A stretch of DNA of 64,000 nucleotides from Streptomyces guryensis (GTDB lineage: Bacteria; Actinomycetota; Actinomycetes; Streptomycetales; Streptomycetaceae), in the NCBI RefSeq assembly GCF_021261325.1, contig NZ_JAJSBI010000001.1:558001-622000 (forward strand). Direction: 5' to 3'. This document shows, piece after piece, positions 42,653-50,694 of this stretch; the stretch's first letter is position 1, and the number at the start of each line of letters is the position of its first letter. Both the position numbers and the translations under genes were made by a program. The notes beneath the pieces were generated by a model, which saw only the letters and a program-made list of their open reading frames with translations, did not search any database and had not been told where the DNA came from.

Positions 42653-43072
42653 ATGTCCATCCAGCAGACCGACGTCCTGTACACCGCCGTCGCCACCGCC
42701 GAGAACGGTCGCGACGGCCGGGTCGCCACCGACGACGGCAAGCTCGACGTCATCGTCAACCCGCCCAAGGAGATGGGCGGCAGCGGCGCCGGCACCAACC
42801 CGGAGCAGCTGTTCGCGGCCGGCTACAGCGCCTGCTTCCAGGGCGCGCTGGGCGTGGTCGCCCGGCAGGAGAAGGCCGACCTCACCGGCTCGACGGTCAC
42901 CGCGAAGGTCGGCATCGGCAAGAACGACGACGGCTTCGGCATCATCGTCGAGATCTCGGCCCGGATCCCGGGCGTCGACGCGGCAACCGCCAAGGCCCTC
43001 CTGGAGAAGGCCCACCAGGTCTGCCCGTACTCGAAGGCAACTCGCGGCAACATCACCGTGACGCTGATCTGA
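42653..43072 (+). CDS. ohr: Organic hydroperoxide resistance protein (Ohr/OsmC family)
   Basis: 139 residues, GGAGGAAG upstream. The two catalytic cysteines are in AAGYSACFQGAL and HQVCPYSKAT, as in Ohr, and the N-terminal VLYTAVATAENGRDGRV block is diagnostic of the Ohr subgroup. It reduces organic and lipid hydroperoxides with a thiol donor. The neighbouring MarR and oxidoreductase genes suggest one oxidative-stress module, although the MarR protein is not a clear OhrR. Confidence 0.93.
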   Translation: MSIQQTDVLYTAVATAENGRDGRVATDDGKLDVIVNPPKEMGGSGAGTNPEQLFAAGYSACFQGALGVVARQEKADLTGSTVTAKVGIGKNDDGFGIIVEISARIPGVDAATAKALLEKAHQVCPYSKATRGNITVTLI

Positions 43073-43091
43073 CGGACTCGTTGCTACGACG

Positions 43092-43124
43092 GAGGCCGCA
43101 CCCTTGGACGTGGGGTGCGGCCTC
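43092..43124. terminator. Bidirectional hairpin terminator
   Basis: GAGGCCGCACCC (43092-43103) pairs with GGGTGCGGCCTC (43113-43124) across 9 bases. It separates convergent ohr and the serine hydrolase. Confidence 0.85.
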
Positions 43125-43156
43125 TGTTGTACGGCGAACGGACGGCTGTACGGGGA

Positions 43157-44308
43157 TCAGGAAGCCAGCGCCGCCGTGTGTGCCGCCCTCACCAGCCGCT
43201 CGTTCTCCGGCGCCGCCCCGCCCGGGAAGGCAATGCGCCGCCGGGTGTAGCCGTAGGCCAGCCCGCTGCGCGGATCCGCGAACGCCTGCGAGCCGCCCGC
43301 CCCTGCGTGCCCGAACGCCCCGGCGCCCAGGAACAGGTACCAGGCCTCGCCGGTCGCCTGGAAACCGAGGCCGAACGCGCGGTGGCCGCGGGCCACCAGG
43401 TCGTACCCGACCGAGTGGACCTGCCCGACCTCGGCGACGGTGTCCGGCTTCAGCAGCGGCGGCCGCCCCGCCACCTCGCTGATCGCCGCCGCGTACATCC
43501 CGGCGAGCCCGCGCGCCGCGGCCACACCGCCCGCCGACGCCGGACCCTTGGCCCGCACGGTACGGGAGTTGGCGTGGCCGACCAGGTCCCCCGGCTCGGC
43601 CACATGGGTGTTGGACGCGATCGAGGCGAGCGTGTGCGGCCCTCTCGGCGCCGCGTCCAGCACGGCCTGCTGCTTCGCCGTCGGGGCCATCGGCCGCACG
43701 GACCGGAAGCGGGGCTCCAGAGCCTCGGGCAGCCCCAGGTAGAAGTCCAGCCCGTACGGCGCCCGCACCCGCTCCTCGTAGATCTCCTGAAGGGTGTGGC
43801 CCGTGGCCCGTCGGACCACCTCTCCGGCCAGCGCGCCGATGACGAGCGCGTGGTAGCCGAAGGCCGTGCCCGGGCGCCAGAACGGCCGCTGGTCGGCGAG
43901 CCGTTCGGCGATCGCCCGGTCGTCGGCCAGCTCGTCCTCGCTGAACCCGGCGTCGAGCCCGATCAGCCCGGCGCGATGGGTGACCAGGTCCCGCAGCGTC
44001 AGCGCCGCCTTGCCCTCGGTCCCGAACTCCGGCCAGTAGTACGTCACCTTGCGGTCCAGCTCGAGCGTGCCGTCCTGCACGAGGAGCGCGACCACCAGAT
44101 GGGCGGCGCCCTTGGTCGACGAGAACACACCGTAGAGGGACTCGGCGTCGTTGCCGTCCCCGGCCCACAGGTCGACGACCTTCCGGCCGTGCACATACGC
44201 GCACAACTGGCCCTCGTAGTCGGCCAGTTCCCCCGCCACGAACGCGGCGAACTCCTCACGCACCGTCTCGAAGCCGTCCGCGACGGTGCCGTGGATCTGC
44301 TGCGTCAT
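43157..44308 (-). CDS. Beta-lactamase-fold serine hydrolase (EstB/CubicO type)
   Basis: 383 residues without signal peptide. The class C SxxK motif is YGVFSSTKGAAHL. A YxA in place of YxN is in TAFGYHALVIG, and the third-motif equivalent is FGHAGAGGSQAF near the C-terminus. Other marks: LTLRDLVTHRAGL and LADQRPFWRPGTAFGYH. Proteins of this kind are cytoplasmic esterases or amidases rather than true beta-lactamases. It is monocistronic. Confidence 0.88.
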   Translation of the reverse strand: MTQQIHGTVADGFETVREEFAAFVAGELADYEGQLCAYVHGRKVVDLWAGDGNDAESLYGVFSSTKGAAHLVVALLVQDGTLELDRKVTYYWPEFGTEGKAALTLRDLVTHRAGLIGLDAGFSEDELADDRAIAERLADQRPFWRPGTAFGYHALVIGALAGEVVRRATGHTLQEIYEERVRAPYGLDFYLGLPEALEPRFRSVRPMAPTAKQQAVLDAAPRGPHTLASIASNTHVAEPGDLVGHANSRTVRAKGPASAGGVAAARGLAGMYAAAISEVAGRPPLLKPDTVAEVGQVHSVGYDLVARGHRAFGLGFQATGEAWYLFLGAGAFGHAGAGGSQAFADPRSGLAYGYTRRRIAFPGGAAPENERLVRAAHTAALAS

Positions 44309-44533
44309 CCGTTCTCCTCAAGCTCGGCCGCTGTACGCGTACCTCCTCCGGGGCTTCCTGAGATCGGTACGGCGGGATGTACCTGTTCGACTCAACCCCA
44401 ACAAGAGGTGGTTCATGTCACGGATGCCCCGGATGGCGCATCACCGGGTGGGCCCAAGGGGGCGACGGGGTCCACCGCATGGGGGCATGCTGAGGGCGAC
44501 CGCCGGTCCGCAGGCTCCAGCCGAGGAGAGCCC

Positions 44534-45397
44534 ATGGCAACGATCCCTTCGCTCCCCAGCAGGGACGACGTGCTGCGCATGGCACGCAACACCACCGACA
44601 TCACCGGACAGCTCCTGGACACGGCCCAGAACATCACCCGGATCGCGATGAACACCTTCGACCCACGGGACGGCTCGGGCGCCGAGGTGCTGCGCGTGCT
44701 CCGCGAGACCACCGCGGAACTGGCCGAGGCGAGCGCGTCCCCGCAGGCGCAGGAGGCGTTCTACCGGATCGTCGGCACCCTGACCCGGCTGGGCACGAGC
44801 GGGGCGCCGCTCGCCGTGCACCCGGTGAGCGAACCGGCGCAGGCCCTGCTGACGGCGATCGGCGACAGCCTCCTGCCGGTGCTGGACGCGGTCGAGCCGG
44901 CGGTGGAGGAGTTCGCGGACGCCCTCGGCGACCTGGTCGAGGCGACGTCCCCGCTGCTGCCCGCGGCGGCGGGCGTGGCCGCGGGAGCACTTCTCGCGGT
45001 GACACCGGTACTCCGAGCGGCAGCAGACGTCCTGCGCGACTCCTCCCCCGAACTCCGCCGCGTCGCCGACGCGCTGACCGCAGCCCTCGCCCCGCTGATG
45101 CCCCTCCAGGTCGCCCTCGCGGAACGCGCCACGGCCGCCGGAGCAGGCGTCGTCCGAGCCACCCTGCCCCCACTGGCCGACCTCGCCGAGGCGGCAGCGG
45201 CAACTTCAAAGGTGGCACGTCCGGTGCTGGTCGCGGGGGAGGAACTGCTGGTGTCCGGCTTCGAGCGATTCCAGCCCCTGTTGCTGGCTACGGCGTCCCG
45301 GGCGGGGCGGGTGGCGCGGGCGGCGGCGGTACGCGTGAGCGCGGCGGTGTCACCGACGGCGGAGCCTGGAGTGCTGGTCGCAGTCTCAACACCGTGA
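44534..45397 (+). CDS. Hypothetical Ala-rich all-helical protein
   Basis: 287 residues from ATG 44534, preceded by GAGGAGAG. No signal peptide. Composed almost wholly of amphipathic Ala/Leu helices (SGAEVLRVLRETTAELAEA; LLPVLDAVEPAVEEFADALGDLVEA; AAAGVAAGALLAVTPVLRAAADVL; VALAERATAAGAGVVRATLPPLADLAEAAAATSK). I recognise no family. The helix pattern resembles phasins or lipid-surface proteins, but that is only a resemblance. The dispersed repeat at 45415 follows it. Confidence 0.7.
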   Translation: MATIPSLPSRDDVLRMARNTTDITGQLLDTAQNITRIAMNTFDPRDGSGAEVLRVLRETTAELAEASASPQAQEAFYRIVGTLTRLGTSGAPLAVHPVSEPAQALLTAIGDSLLPVLDAVEPAVEEFADALGDLVEATSPLLPAAAGVAAGALLAVTPVLRAAADVLRDSSPELRRVADALTAALAPLMPLQVALAERATAAGAGVVRATLPPLADLAEAAAATSKVARPVLVAGEELLVSGFERFQPLLLATASRAGRVARAAAVRVSAAVSPTAEPGVLVAVSTP

Positions 45398-45414
45398 GCT
45401 GCAGCGCCGGTCCA

Positions 45415-45485
45415 AGGGGCGCGGGGCTGTATCGATATGCGGCTCCGCCGCGTGGGCGCGACAAGCCGCAAACAACCCGCAGACC
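45415..45485 (+). repeat. Dispersed Streptomyces 3'-end repeat (copy 2)
   Basis: AGGGGCGCGGGGCTGTATCG, then ATGCGGCTCCGCCGCGTGGG and CGCGACAAGCCGC. It is nearly identical to 12033 and 56028 and again starts shortly after a stop codon. Confidence 0.78.
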
Positions 45486-45516
45486 GCAGCCAGGACAAGC
45501 CTCCCACCCCTCCCCG

Positions 45517-45522
45517 TAAAAT
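45517..45522 (+). promoter_or_regulatory. -10 box for a leaderless EI24-family transcript
   Basis: TAAAAT lies 7 bases before ATG 45530, so transcription should start at or next to the start codon. No ribosome site is seen. A weak -35 (GGACAA) lies about 18 bases upstream. Confidence 0.5.
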
Positions 45523-45529
45523 TCCCCAC

Positions 45530-46345
45530 ATGCGCGATCTAGGGGCGGGCTTCACATACCTTCTGAAGGGCCAACGATGGGTGGCCGCACACGGCAAGCA
45601 ATACGGCTTCGGCCTGCTGCCGGGCCTGATGACCCTGGTCCTCTACATGGCCGCCCTGGTCGGCCTGGCCCTCTGGGGCGAAGACGCCGTCACCTGGGCA
45701 ACCCCCTTCGCAGACAACTGGTCGAGCCCGTGGCCCGCGCTCTTCCGGGGCTTCCTCACCGCGGTGCTCTTCGCCCTGGCCCTCCTCCTCGCCGTCCTCA
45801 CCTTCACAGCCGTGACGCTCCTCATAGGCCAGCCCTTCTACGAGAACCTCTCCGAGAAGGTCGACCGTGACGTCGACCCGAACGGCACGGCCCCCGCGTC
45901 CGGCCTCCCCCTCTGGCGCGAACTGTGGATCTCGGCCCGCGACAGCCTCCGTATCGTCGTCCGCGCACTGCTGTGGGGCGTCCTGCTCTTCGCCCTCGGC
46001 TTCATCCCGCTCGTCGGCCAGACGGTCGTCCCGGTGATCGGTTTCTTCGTCACCGGTTTCTTCCTCACGGAGGAGCTCACCGCGGTGGCCCTCCAGCGCC
46101 GCGGCGTCGAACTGCGCGCCCGCCTCACCCTGCTGCGCTCCCGCAAGACCCTGGTCTGGGGCTTCGGCACCCCACTCGGCCTGGCCTTCCTGGTCCCGTT
46201 CGTCGCGGTGTTCCTGATGCCGGGCGCGGTCGCGGGCGCGACACTGCTGGCGCGGGAGCTGCTGGGCGAGGAGACCGAGGAGGGTGACGACGACACCGCC
46301 GACGACCCCGAACCGGAAGACGTCACCCAGCGCTCGTGGCGCTGA
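45530..46345 (+). CDS. EI24/CysZ-like membrane protein
   Basis: 271 residues from ATG 45530. Four to five hydrophobic segments (LLPGLMTLVLYMAALVGLALW; ALFRGFLTAVLFALALLLAVLTFTAVTLLI; LLWGVLLFALGFIPLVGQTVVPVIGFFVTGFF; PLGLAFLVPFVAVFLMPGAVAGATLLA). The GQPFYENLSEKVD block and FYxxLxE pattern fit the EI24 domain family, to which the sulfate channel CysZ belongs. An acidic C-terminal tail follows. Its last 23 bases overlap the convergent gene. Confidence 0.88.
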   Translation: MRDLGAGFTYLLKGQRWVAAHGKQYGFGLLPGLMTLVLYMAALVGLALWGEDAVTWATPFADNWSSPWPALFRGFLTAVLFALALLLAVLTFTAVTLLIGQPFYENLSEKVDRDVDPNGTAPASGLPLWRELWISARDSLRIVVRALLWGVLLFALGFIPLVGQTVVPVIGFFVTGFFLTEELTAVALQRRGVELRARLTLLRSRKTLVWGFGTPLGLAFLVPFVAVFLMPGAVAGATLLARELLGEETEEGDDDTADDPEPEDVTQRSWR

Positions 46346-47579
46346 CCGCCACGGTCAGGATCGCCCGTACCTGAGTGATGATGTCCTGCCGGTTCTGCAG
46401 GAACTGCGGGTCCGTGACCGTCCCGGTGGCCGGGTCGGTGTTGCCGGGGCCGAACTGCAGCACCGGCGTGTGCACATGGCCGCCGGGCAGGGTGTCGTGC
46501 AGCCCGAGACGGTCGCGCAGCAGCGTCGCCCGGTACGCGATCTCGTTGGAGAGGTAGTCGCCCCCGCCGCCGGCCCGCGCGGTCGACCCGGGAGTCGGCC
46601 CGTCCGGCCGTACCACCGCGTCCGTGCCGCCCGCCGGTATCTCGGTCACCTCGGTGTGGTCGTACACCGGGAATCGTCCCGTGTGCGCGGCCACGATCTC
46701 CTTGTACGGCAGGGTCGTCGTCGTCCACTGGGGCTGTGAGGCGGGATCGGTGACCGGGACGGTCTCCGTCCGGCTGATGTTGTCGTTGTCGGGGAACCCG
46801 CCCCGCCAGGCCCCGTTGGTCCGCTCCACGTCGAACCGCCCGACCCGCCCCTGGCTCACCGTCGTGAAGAGATCCACCTTCCTCAGGTACGGCCGCAGCG
46901 TCCGCTCCACCGTTCCGTCAGCGAAGTCCTGCCAGCGCACCGGGAACACGACCGTCTCGACCCGCGCCGGTCCGTCCGCCGTCTCGATCACCGTGCCGTC
47001 GAGTGCGAGCGCGGTCGCCCCGGAGGGATTGGAGATCCGGATGTCCCGGTCCAGCGTGAACGGATCGAAGCCGGTGACGAGCACCCGCCGCAAGCCCTTG
47101 CCGCGTTGCGGGTAGCGGACGTCGGCCTGCCCGCGCGAGGTGCGCTCCAAGGCATCGACCAGCGTCGCGCGTTGCCGGTCGCTCAGCTCGAACTCCGGCT
47201 CCCAGGTGCGGACTTCGCGCGTCATGCCGAGCCGGGCCCAGTACAGCGGCCGGTCGTCGTCCCGGGCCAGGTCCCCGCCCGCCGGCCCGTGCCCCTGCGC
47301 CCGGTCCACGGCCCGCCGCCACAGCGCCGACCCCTCGTGTACGACGATGCGACGGGCCTGCGCATAGGAACGGGCCCCGTCCAGCGCGCGGGTGAGCGCC
47401 GGGGCCACGTCGTCGAATCCGGACCGTTCGAGGATCTCCTGCGGTACGGCCTTGTCGAGCCGCTGCTCCTCCACGGTGGGGGAGGGGACGGTCCCGGCGG
47501 CGGCCGCCGCGGTGGGGGCCGTGAACCCGGCCAGCAGCGCCAGTCCGAGTACACCGATCCGAACACGTAGGGAATTCAA
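46323..47579 (-). CDS. Secreted pyroglutamyl-peptidase-like protein (C15 family) with Ser at the Cys position
   Basis: 418 residues from a TTG at 47579 (AAGGA 12 bases upstream). Signal peptide ends near PTAAAAAG. A helical region to about residue 160 precedes the C15 fold, which begins RRVLVTGFDPFTLD and contains NPSGATALALDG and VVFPVRWQDF. The usual catalytic block, Gly-x-x-x-Cys-Asn, here reads GGDYLSNEIAYRATLL, with Ser in place of Cys. A His follows in LPGGHVHTPVLQ. Peptidase activity is therefore doubtful, or Ser-based. Classical enzymes are 215 residues and cytoplasmic. Confidence 0.8.
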   Translation of the reverse strand: MNSLRVRIGVLGLALLAGFTAPTAAAAAGTVPSPTVEEQRLDKAVPQEILERSGFDDVAPALTRALDGARSYAQARRIVVHEGSALWRRAVDRAQGHGPAGGDLARDDDRPLYWARLGMTREVRTWEPEFELSDRQRATLVDALERTSRGQADVRYPQRGKGLRRVLVTGFDPFTLDRDIRISNPSGATALALDGTVIETADGPARVETVVFPVRWQDFADGTVERTLRPYLRKVDLFTTVSQGRVGRFDVERTNGAWRGGFPDNDNISRTETVPVTDPASQPQWTTTTLPYKEIVAAHTGRFPVYDHTEVTEIPAGGTDAVVRPDGPTPGSTARAGGGGDYLSNEIAYRATLLRDRLGLHDTLPGGHVHTPVLQFGPGNTDPATGTVTDPQFLQNRQDIITQVRAILTVAVSATSAG

Positions 47580-47702
47580 GGGAGTTCAGGTCCTTCCGTC
47601 GCCGTCGCGGGGGAGCGTGGTGCGGACGGCCGCAGTATCGCCCGACGGAAGTGGTCTACGCCATGGTGCGGGTGTGTCAGGTGGGCACCGGAGTACACCC
47701 GC

Positions 47703-48662
47703 CTACCCCGGGATACGAGCCACCGCCTCCCGCAGCGCCCCCACGAACGCCTCCGCAGCCGGCGTCAGTGCCCGCCCCCGTGCCGTCGCCGCGTAGACCG
47801 CCCGGGCAGGAGCCCCCTCGTCCAGGACCGACAGCAGCACGATGTCCGGGCGTACGGACTCGGCGGCCAGAGCGGGGACCAGGGTGACTCCGAGTCCTGC
47901 GGCGACGTACCCCTGCTTGGCGGTCCACTCGCCCACGACATGCGTTACGCGCGGGCGGAAGCCCTGGCGCAGGGCGGCGTCCAGGAGGGTGCCCTCGGGG
48001 CGGGAGCTGCCGGAGATCCAGTCGGCGCCGGCGAGTTGACCGAGCCGTACCGGGCCCTCGTGACCGGCCAGCGGGTGGTCGGCGGGCACGGCGACGTACA
48101 GCGACTCGTCGAGGAGATGGTGGAGTTCGTACGACTCCAAGGGCGCACCGCCGGTCGTCGACACGACCGCCAGGTCCAGGTGGCCCGCGGCCAGCCGGTC
48201 CAGGAGGCCGGGCGTGAGGCCCTCCTCGCGGGAGAGCCGGACCCGGGGGTGGCGGGCCCGGAACGCGGCCAGCGCGTGTGGCACCAGCGCCGCGTCGGCC
48301 GTCGCGAACGCCCCGAACCGCAGCCGTCCGCCGGCCACTTCACGCAGCGCCGCCAGTTCGCGCGCGGCGCCGTGCAGGGTCTCGGCGACCGTCTCCGCGT
48401 GCGGGACGAGCAGCCGGCCGGCCTCCGTGAGCCGTACGCCGCGGGGCAGCCGGTCGAAGAGCGGGGCTCCGCCCAGCGCCGCCTCCAGCGAGGAGATCTG
48501 CCGCGACACCGCCGACTGCGTCCACCCGAGCGCCCGCGCGGCCACGGTGAACGATCCGTGCCGGGCGACCACGAGGAACACCCGCAGCCAGACGGTGGAG
48601 AGGTCCGGTACCGGAACGCCTGCTGCGGGATGCTGTTTCGGCATGGGAGCCATGCTAGACAT
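47703..48662 (-). CDS. LysR family transcriptional regulator
   Basis: 319 residues. The N-terminal winged helix reads STVWLRVFLVVARHGSFTVAARALGWTQSAVSRQISSLEAALGGAPLFDRLPRGVRLTEAG, the LysR signature. The effector domain (RLRFGAFATADAALVPHALAAFRARHP) is of typical length. ATG 48662 is used; in-frame ATGs at 48653 and 48644 are alternatives, and no ribosome site is visible. It is divergent from the damaged dehydrogenase gene at 48704 by 41 bases, the common arrangement for a LysR regulator and target. Confidence 0.9.
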   Translation of the reverse strand: MSSMAPMPKQHPAAGVPVPDLSTVWLRVFLVVARHGSFTVAARALGWTQSAVSRQISSLEAALGGAPLFDRLPRGVRLTEAGRLLVPHAETVAETLHGAARELAALREVAGGRLRFGAFATADAALVPHALAAFRARHPRVRLSREEGLTPGLLDRLAAGHLDLAVVSTTGGAPLESYELHHLLDESLYVAVPADHPLAGHEGPVRLGQLAGADWISGSSRPEGTLLDAALRQGFRPRVTHVVGEWTAKQGYVAAGLGVTLVPALAAESVRPDIVLLSVLDEGAPARAVYAATARGRALTPAAEAFVGALREAVARIPG

Positions 48663-48703
48663 TCGCTTGTCGCATCGCGGGTGGCGGGCCTAGCGTCGAC
48701 GGC

Positions 48704-49222
48704 ATGCCGCAGATGGATCAGACAGCGCAGATGGATCGGATCGCATTCCTGGGCCTGGGCCACATGGGTGCCCCCATGGCCCGCCGACTCCTCGCCGCCG
48801 GGCACCCGTTGACCGTCTGGAACCGCACCGCCGCCAAGGCCGCACCGCTGGTCGCCGAGGGCGCCGTGCTCGCCGCGCCCCCCGCCCACGCCGTTCGGGA
48901 GGCCGACGTGGTGATCACGACGGTCGCCGACCCGGCCGCGCTCGACGCGGTCGCCGGCGAGATCGTGCCCGCACTGCGCCCCGGCACTCACTGGATCGAG
49001 ATGCCGACCGTCGGTCCGGACGCCGTACGGGAACTCGCGGCCAGAGCCGGGGAGTCGGCCACCGTCATCGACGCGCCTGTCAAGGACCTGGCCCTGGCGA
49101 CGAAGGCGGCCGAACTGCCCGCCATGGAAGCCGCGTTGGACCACTACCGCCGGACCGCCGCCGACCCCGCCCTCGCGGACGCGGACCTCTCCCACGAGGC
49201 CGCCGGCATCCGAACCTCCTGA
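48704..49222 (+). pseudogene. Beta-hydroxyacid dehydrogenase with a large internal deletion
   Basis: 172 residues, against about 290 for the 3-hydroxyisobutyrate dehydrogenase family. The Rossmann part is intact (DRIAFLGLGHMGAPMARRLLAAGHPLTVWNRTAAKAAPLV; EADVVITTVADPAAL). After VIDAPV the sequence jumps to KDLALATKAAELPAMEAALDHYRR, which corresponds to the family's C-terminal dehydrogenase helices (usually KDLxLA). About 100 residues with the substrate-binding centre are missing, in frame. It is probably inactive as an enzyme, but the frame is open and RidA follows 9 bases later. Remnant or cofactor-binding mini-protein. Confidence 0.7.
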
Positions 49223-49231
49223 AGGAGCGAC

Positions 49232-49621
49232 GTGAAGGTCACCCTCGACAACCCGGCCGGCGCCCCACAGCCCGCCAGCCCCTACTACTCCCAGGTCGCT
49301 CGCGTCGAACACGCCGACGGCAGCGCCCTGTTGTTCGTCTCCGGCCAGATCGCCGAGGGCGCCACCCTCGCCGAGCAGACGCGCGGCATCTTCGAGGGAC
49401 TCGACGCCCTGCTCCGCGCCCACGGCGCGACCCTGGCCGACGTCGTCAACATCCGCTCGTACCTGACCGACATCGCCGGGCTGCAGGAGTACGGCGCCGT
49501 ACGGCGGGAGTTCCTCACCGGGACGCCGCCGACAAGCATGACCTTCGAGGCCTCGCGACTGTTCCGGCCCGAGGCGCAGATCGAGATCGAGGTCGTCGCC
49601 GCCGTACCCGCGCCGGAGTGA
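49232..49621 (+). CDS. RidA (YjgF/UK114) family protein
   Basis: 129 residues from GTG 49232, with AAGGAG. Family blocks: ALLFVSGQIAEGATLAEQTRGIFEGLDALLRAHGATLADVVNIRSYLTDI and IEIEVVAAVP. The conserved Arg of RidA (for imine substrates) normally lies near residue 105; here FEASRLFRPEAQIEIE holds Arg residues in that zone. RidA proteins hydrolyse reactive enamines and imines. It is nine bases after the damaged dehydrogenase, probably in the same LysR-linked operon. Confidence 0.9.
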   Translation: MKVTLDNPAGAPQPASPYYSQVARVEHADGSALLFVSGQIAEGATLAEQTRGIFEGLDALLRAHGATLADVVNIRSYLTDIAGLQEYGAVRREFLTGTPPTSMTFEASRLFRPEAQIEIEVVAAVPAPE

Positions 49622-49645
49622 TCCCTTCCGGGTGATACTGCCGTC

Positions 49646-49984
49646 ATGAAGGCGGTCAGAGCAGTGAACCTCGGCGTCCTGTTCCTCATCGAACTCGGCG
49701 CGCTCGCGGCCGTGTCGTACTGGGGCTTCACCCGGGACGTGGCGACTGCGCTCGGCTGGCTGCTCGGCCTCGGCGCCCCGGCCGTCCTGATCGTGCTGTG
49801 GGCGCTGTTCGGCTCCCAGAAGGCGTCGTACAAGACACGCGGCGCGGTCCGCGTCGGCTTCGAACTGCTCTGGTTCGGGGCCGGTGTGGCCGCGCTGTTC
49901 GCCGCCGGAGCCATGGCCTGGGCGGTCGCCTTCGCCGCCCTGTGCGCGGTGAGCAAGACTCTCGCCGTCATCTGGCGCCAGTAG
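49646..49984 (+). CDS. YrdB family (DUF2568) membrane protein
   Basis: 112 residues, four predicted helices (LGVLFLIELGALAAVSYWGF; ALGWLLGLGAPAVLIVLWALFGS; VGFELLWFGAGVAALFAAGAMAWAVAFAALCAV). The FGSQKASYK and RVGFELLWFG blocks fit the YrdB family. Function unknown. It lies 24 bases after RidA and is convergent with the TetR gene. Confidence 0.85.
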   Translation: MKAVRAVNLGVLFLIELGALAAVSYWGFTRDVATALGWLLGLGAPAVLIVLWALFGSQKASYKTRGAVRVGFELLWFGAGVAALFAAGAMAWAVAFAALCAVSKTLAVIWRQ

Positions 49985-49993
49985 CAGGGGAGT

Positions 49994-50554
49994 TCAGGCG
50001 CCCTCTCCCAGCAGCGCCAGGAAGTCCCGAAACGCCCCCGGCATGTCCACCGACTCAGGGTCCAGCAGCCACTGGTACTGCAGACCGTCCATCACCGCGA
50101 CGAGCAGGGGGGCGGTCCGCTCCGGGGTGAGCCCGTTCGGCAACCGCTCCCCGTACTCGGCCCGCAGCACCGCCGCCATGCTCTCCCGCACCTGCCGGTA
50201 CCGCCCGGTGAAGTACCCCCGCGCCGGATGCCCCTCCGTCACGCTCTCCCCCAGCAGCGCGGAGAAGGTCTGGATGATGCCCGGCCGCATGGCGTTGTAC
50301 TCGACCATCGAGGCCAGCAGATCCACCCGCCACTGCGTGGCCGGTACGGCGTCCCACTGGTCCCGGTCCTTCAGCACGGCGACCAGCAGCGCGTCCTTGG
50401 TCGGGAAGTAGTGCAGCAGCCCCTGCTGGGTGAGCCCGACGCGCTCCGCGACCGCGGCCAGGCTCGCGCCCCGGTACCCGCGCTCGGCGATCACCTCCAG
50501 CGCCGCCCGCACGATCTCCGCGCGCCGTTCCTCGCTCCTGACCCTGGCGTTCAT
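49994..50554 (-). CDS. TetR family transcriptional regulator
   Basis: 186 residues from ATG 50554; a second ATG at 50572 would add six. The N-terminal HTH is RRAEIVRAALEVIAERGYRGASLAAVAERVGLTQQGLLHYFPTKDALLVAVL. The ligand domain has the TetR C-terminal helical pattern (TAPLLVAVMDGLQYQWLLDPE). It is divergent from a GH3 glucosidase across a 140-base AT-richer gap, so GH3 is its likely target. Confidence 0.9.
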   Translation of the reverse strand: MNARVRSEERRAEIVRAALEVIAERGYRGASLAAVAERVGLTQQGLLHYFPTKDALLVAVLKDRDQWDAVPATQWRVDLLASMVEYNAMRPGIIQTFSALLGESVTEGHPARGYFTGRYRQVRESMAAVLRAEYGERLPNGLTPERTAPLLVAVMDGLQYQWLLDPESVDMPGAFRDFLALLGEGA

Positions 50555-50694
50555 GGCGTCACCGTACGGCATCCCCGTAGAGTCAATATTACGAAATCAT
50601 AACGAAACCTACCGCGTTACAGGTAATGGATGCACGATGAGGCCCAGGGCGACCTGAATGAAGTTGGCAGCATGACTTGATGAGGAGGCACCCG

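Noticed and set aside
41012..43072. MarR at 41012 considered as the OhrR repressor of ohr
   Set aside because: The N-terminal reactive Cys of OhrR is missing and ohr is not directly adjacent. Functional linkage is possible, but the name is not supported.
43157..44308. Serine hydrolase considered as a beta-lactamase resistance gene
   Set aside because: No signal peptide, YxA in place of YxN, and EstB/CubicO-like motifs. Resistance is not supported.
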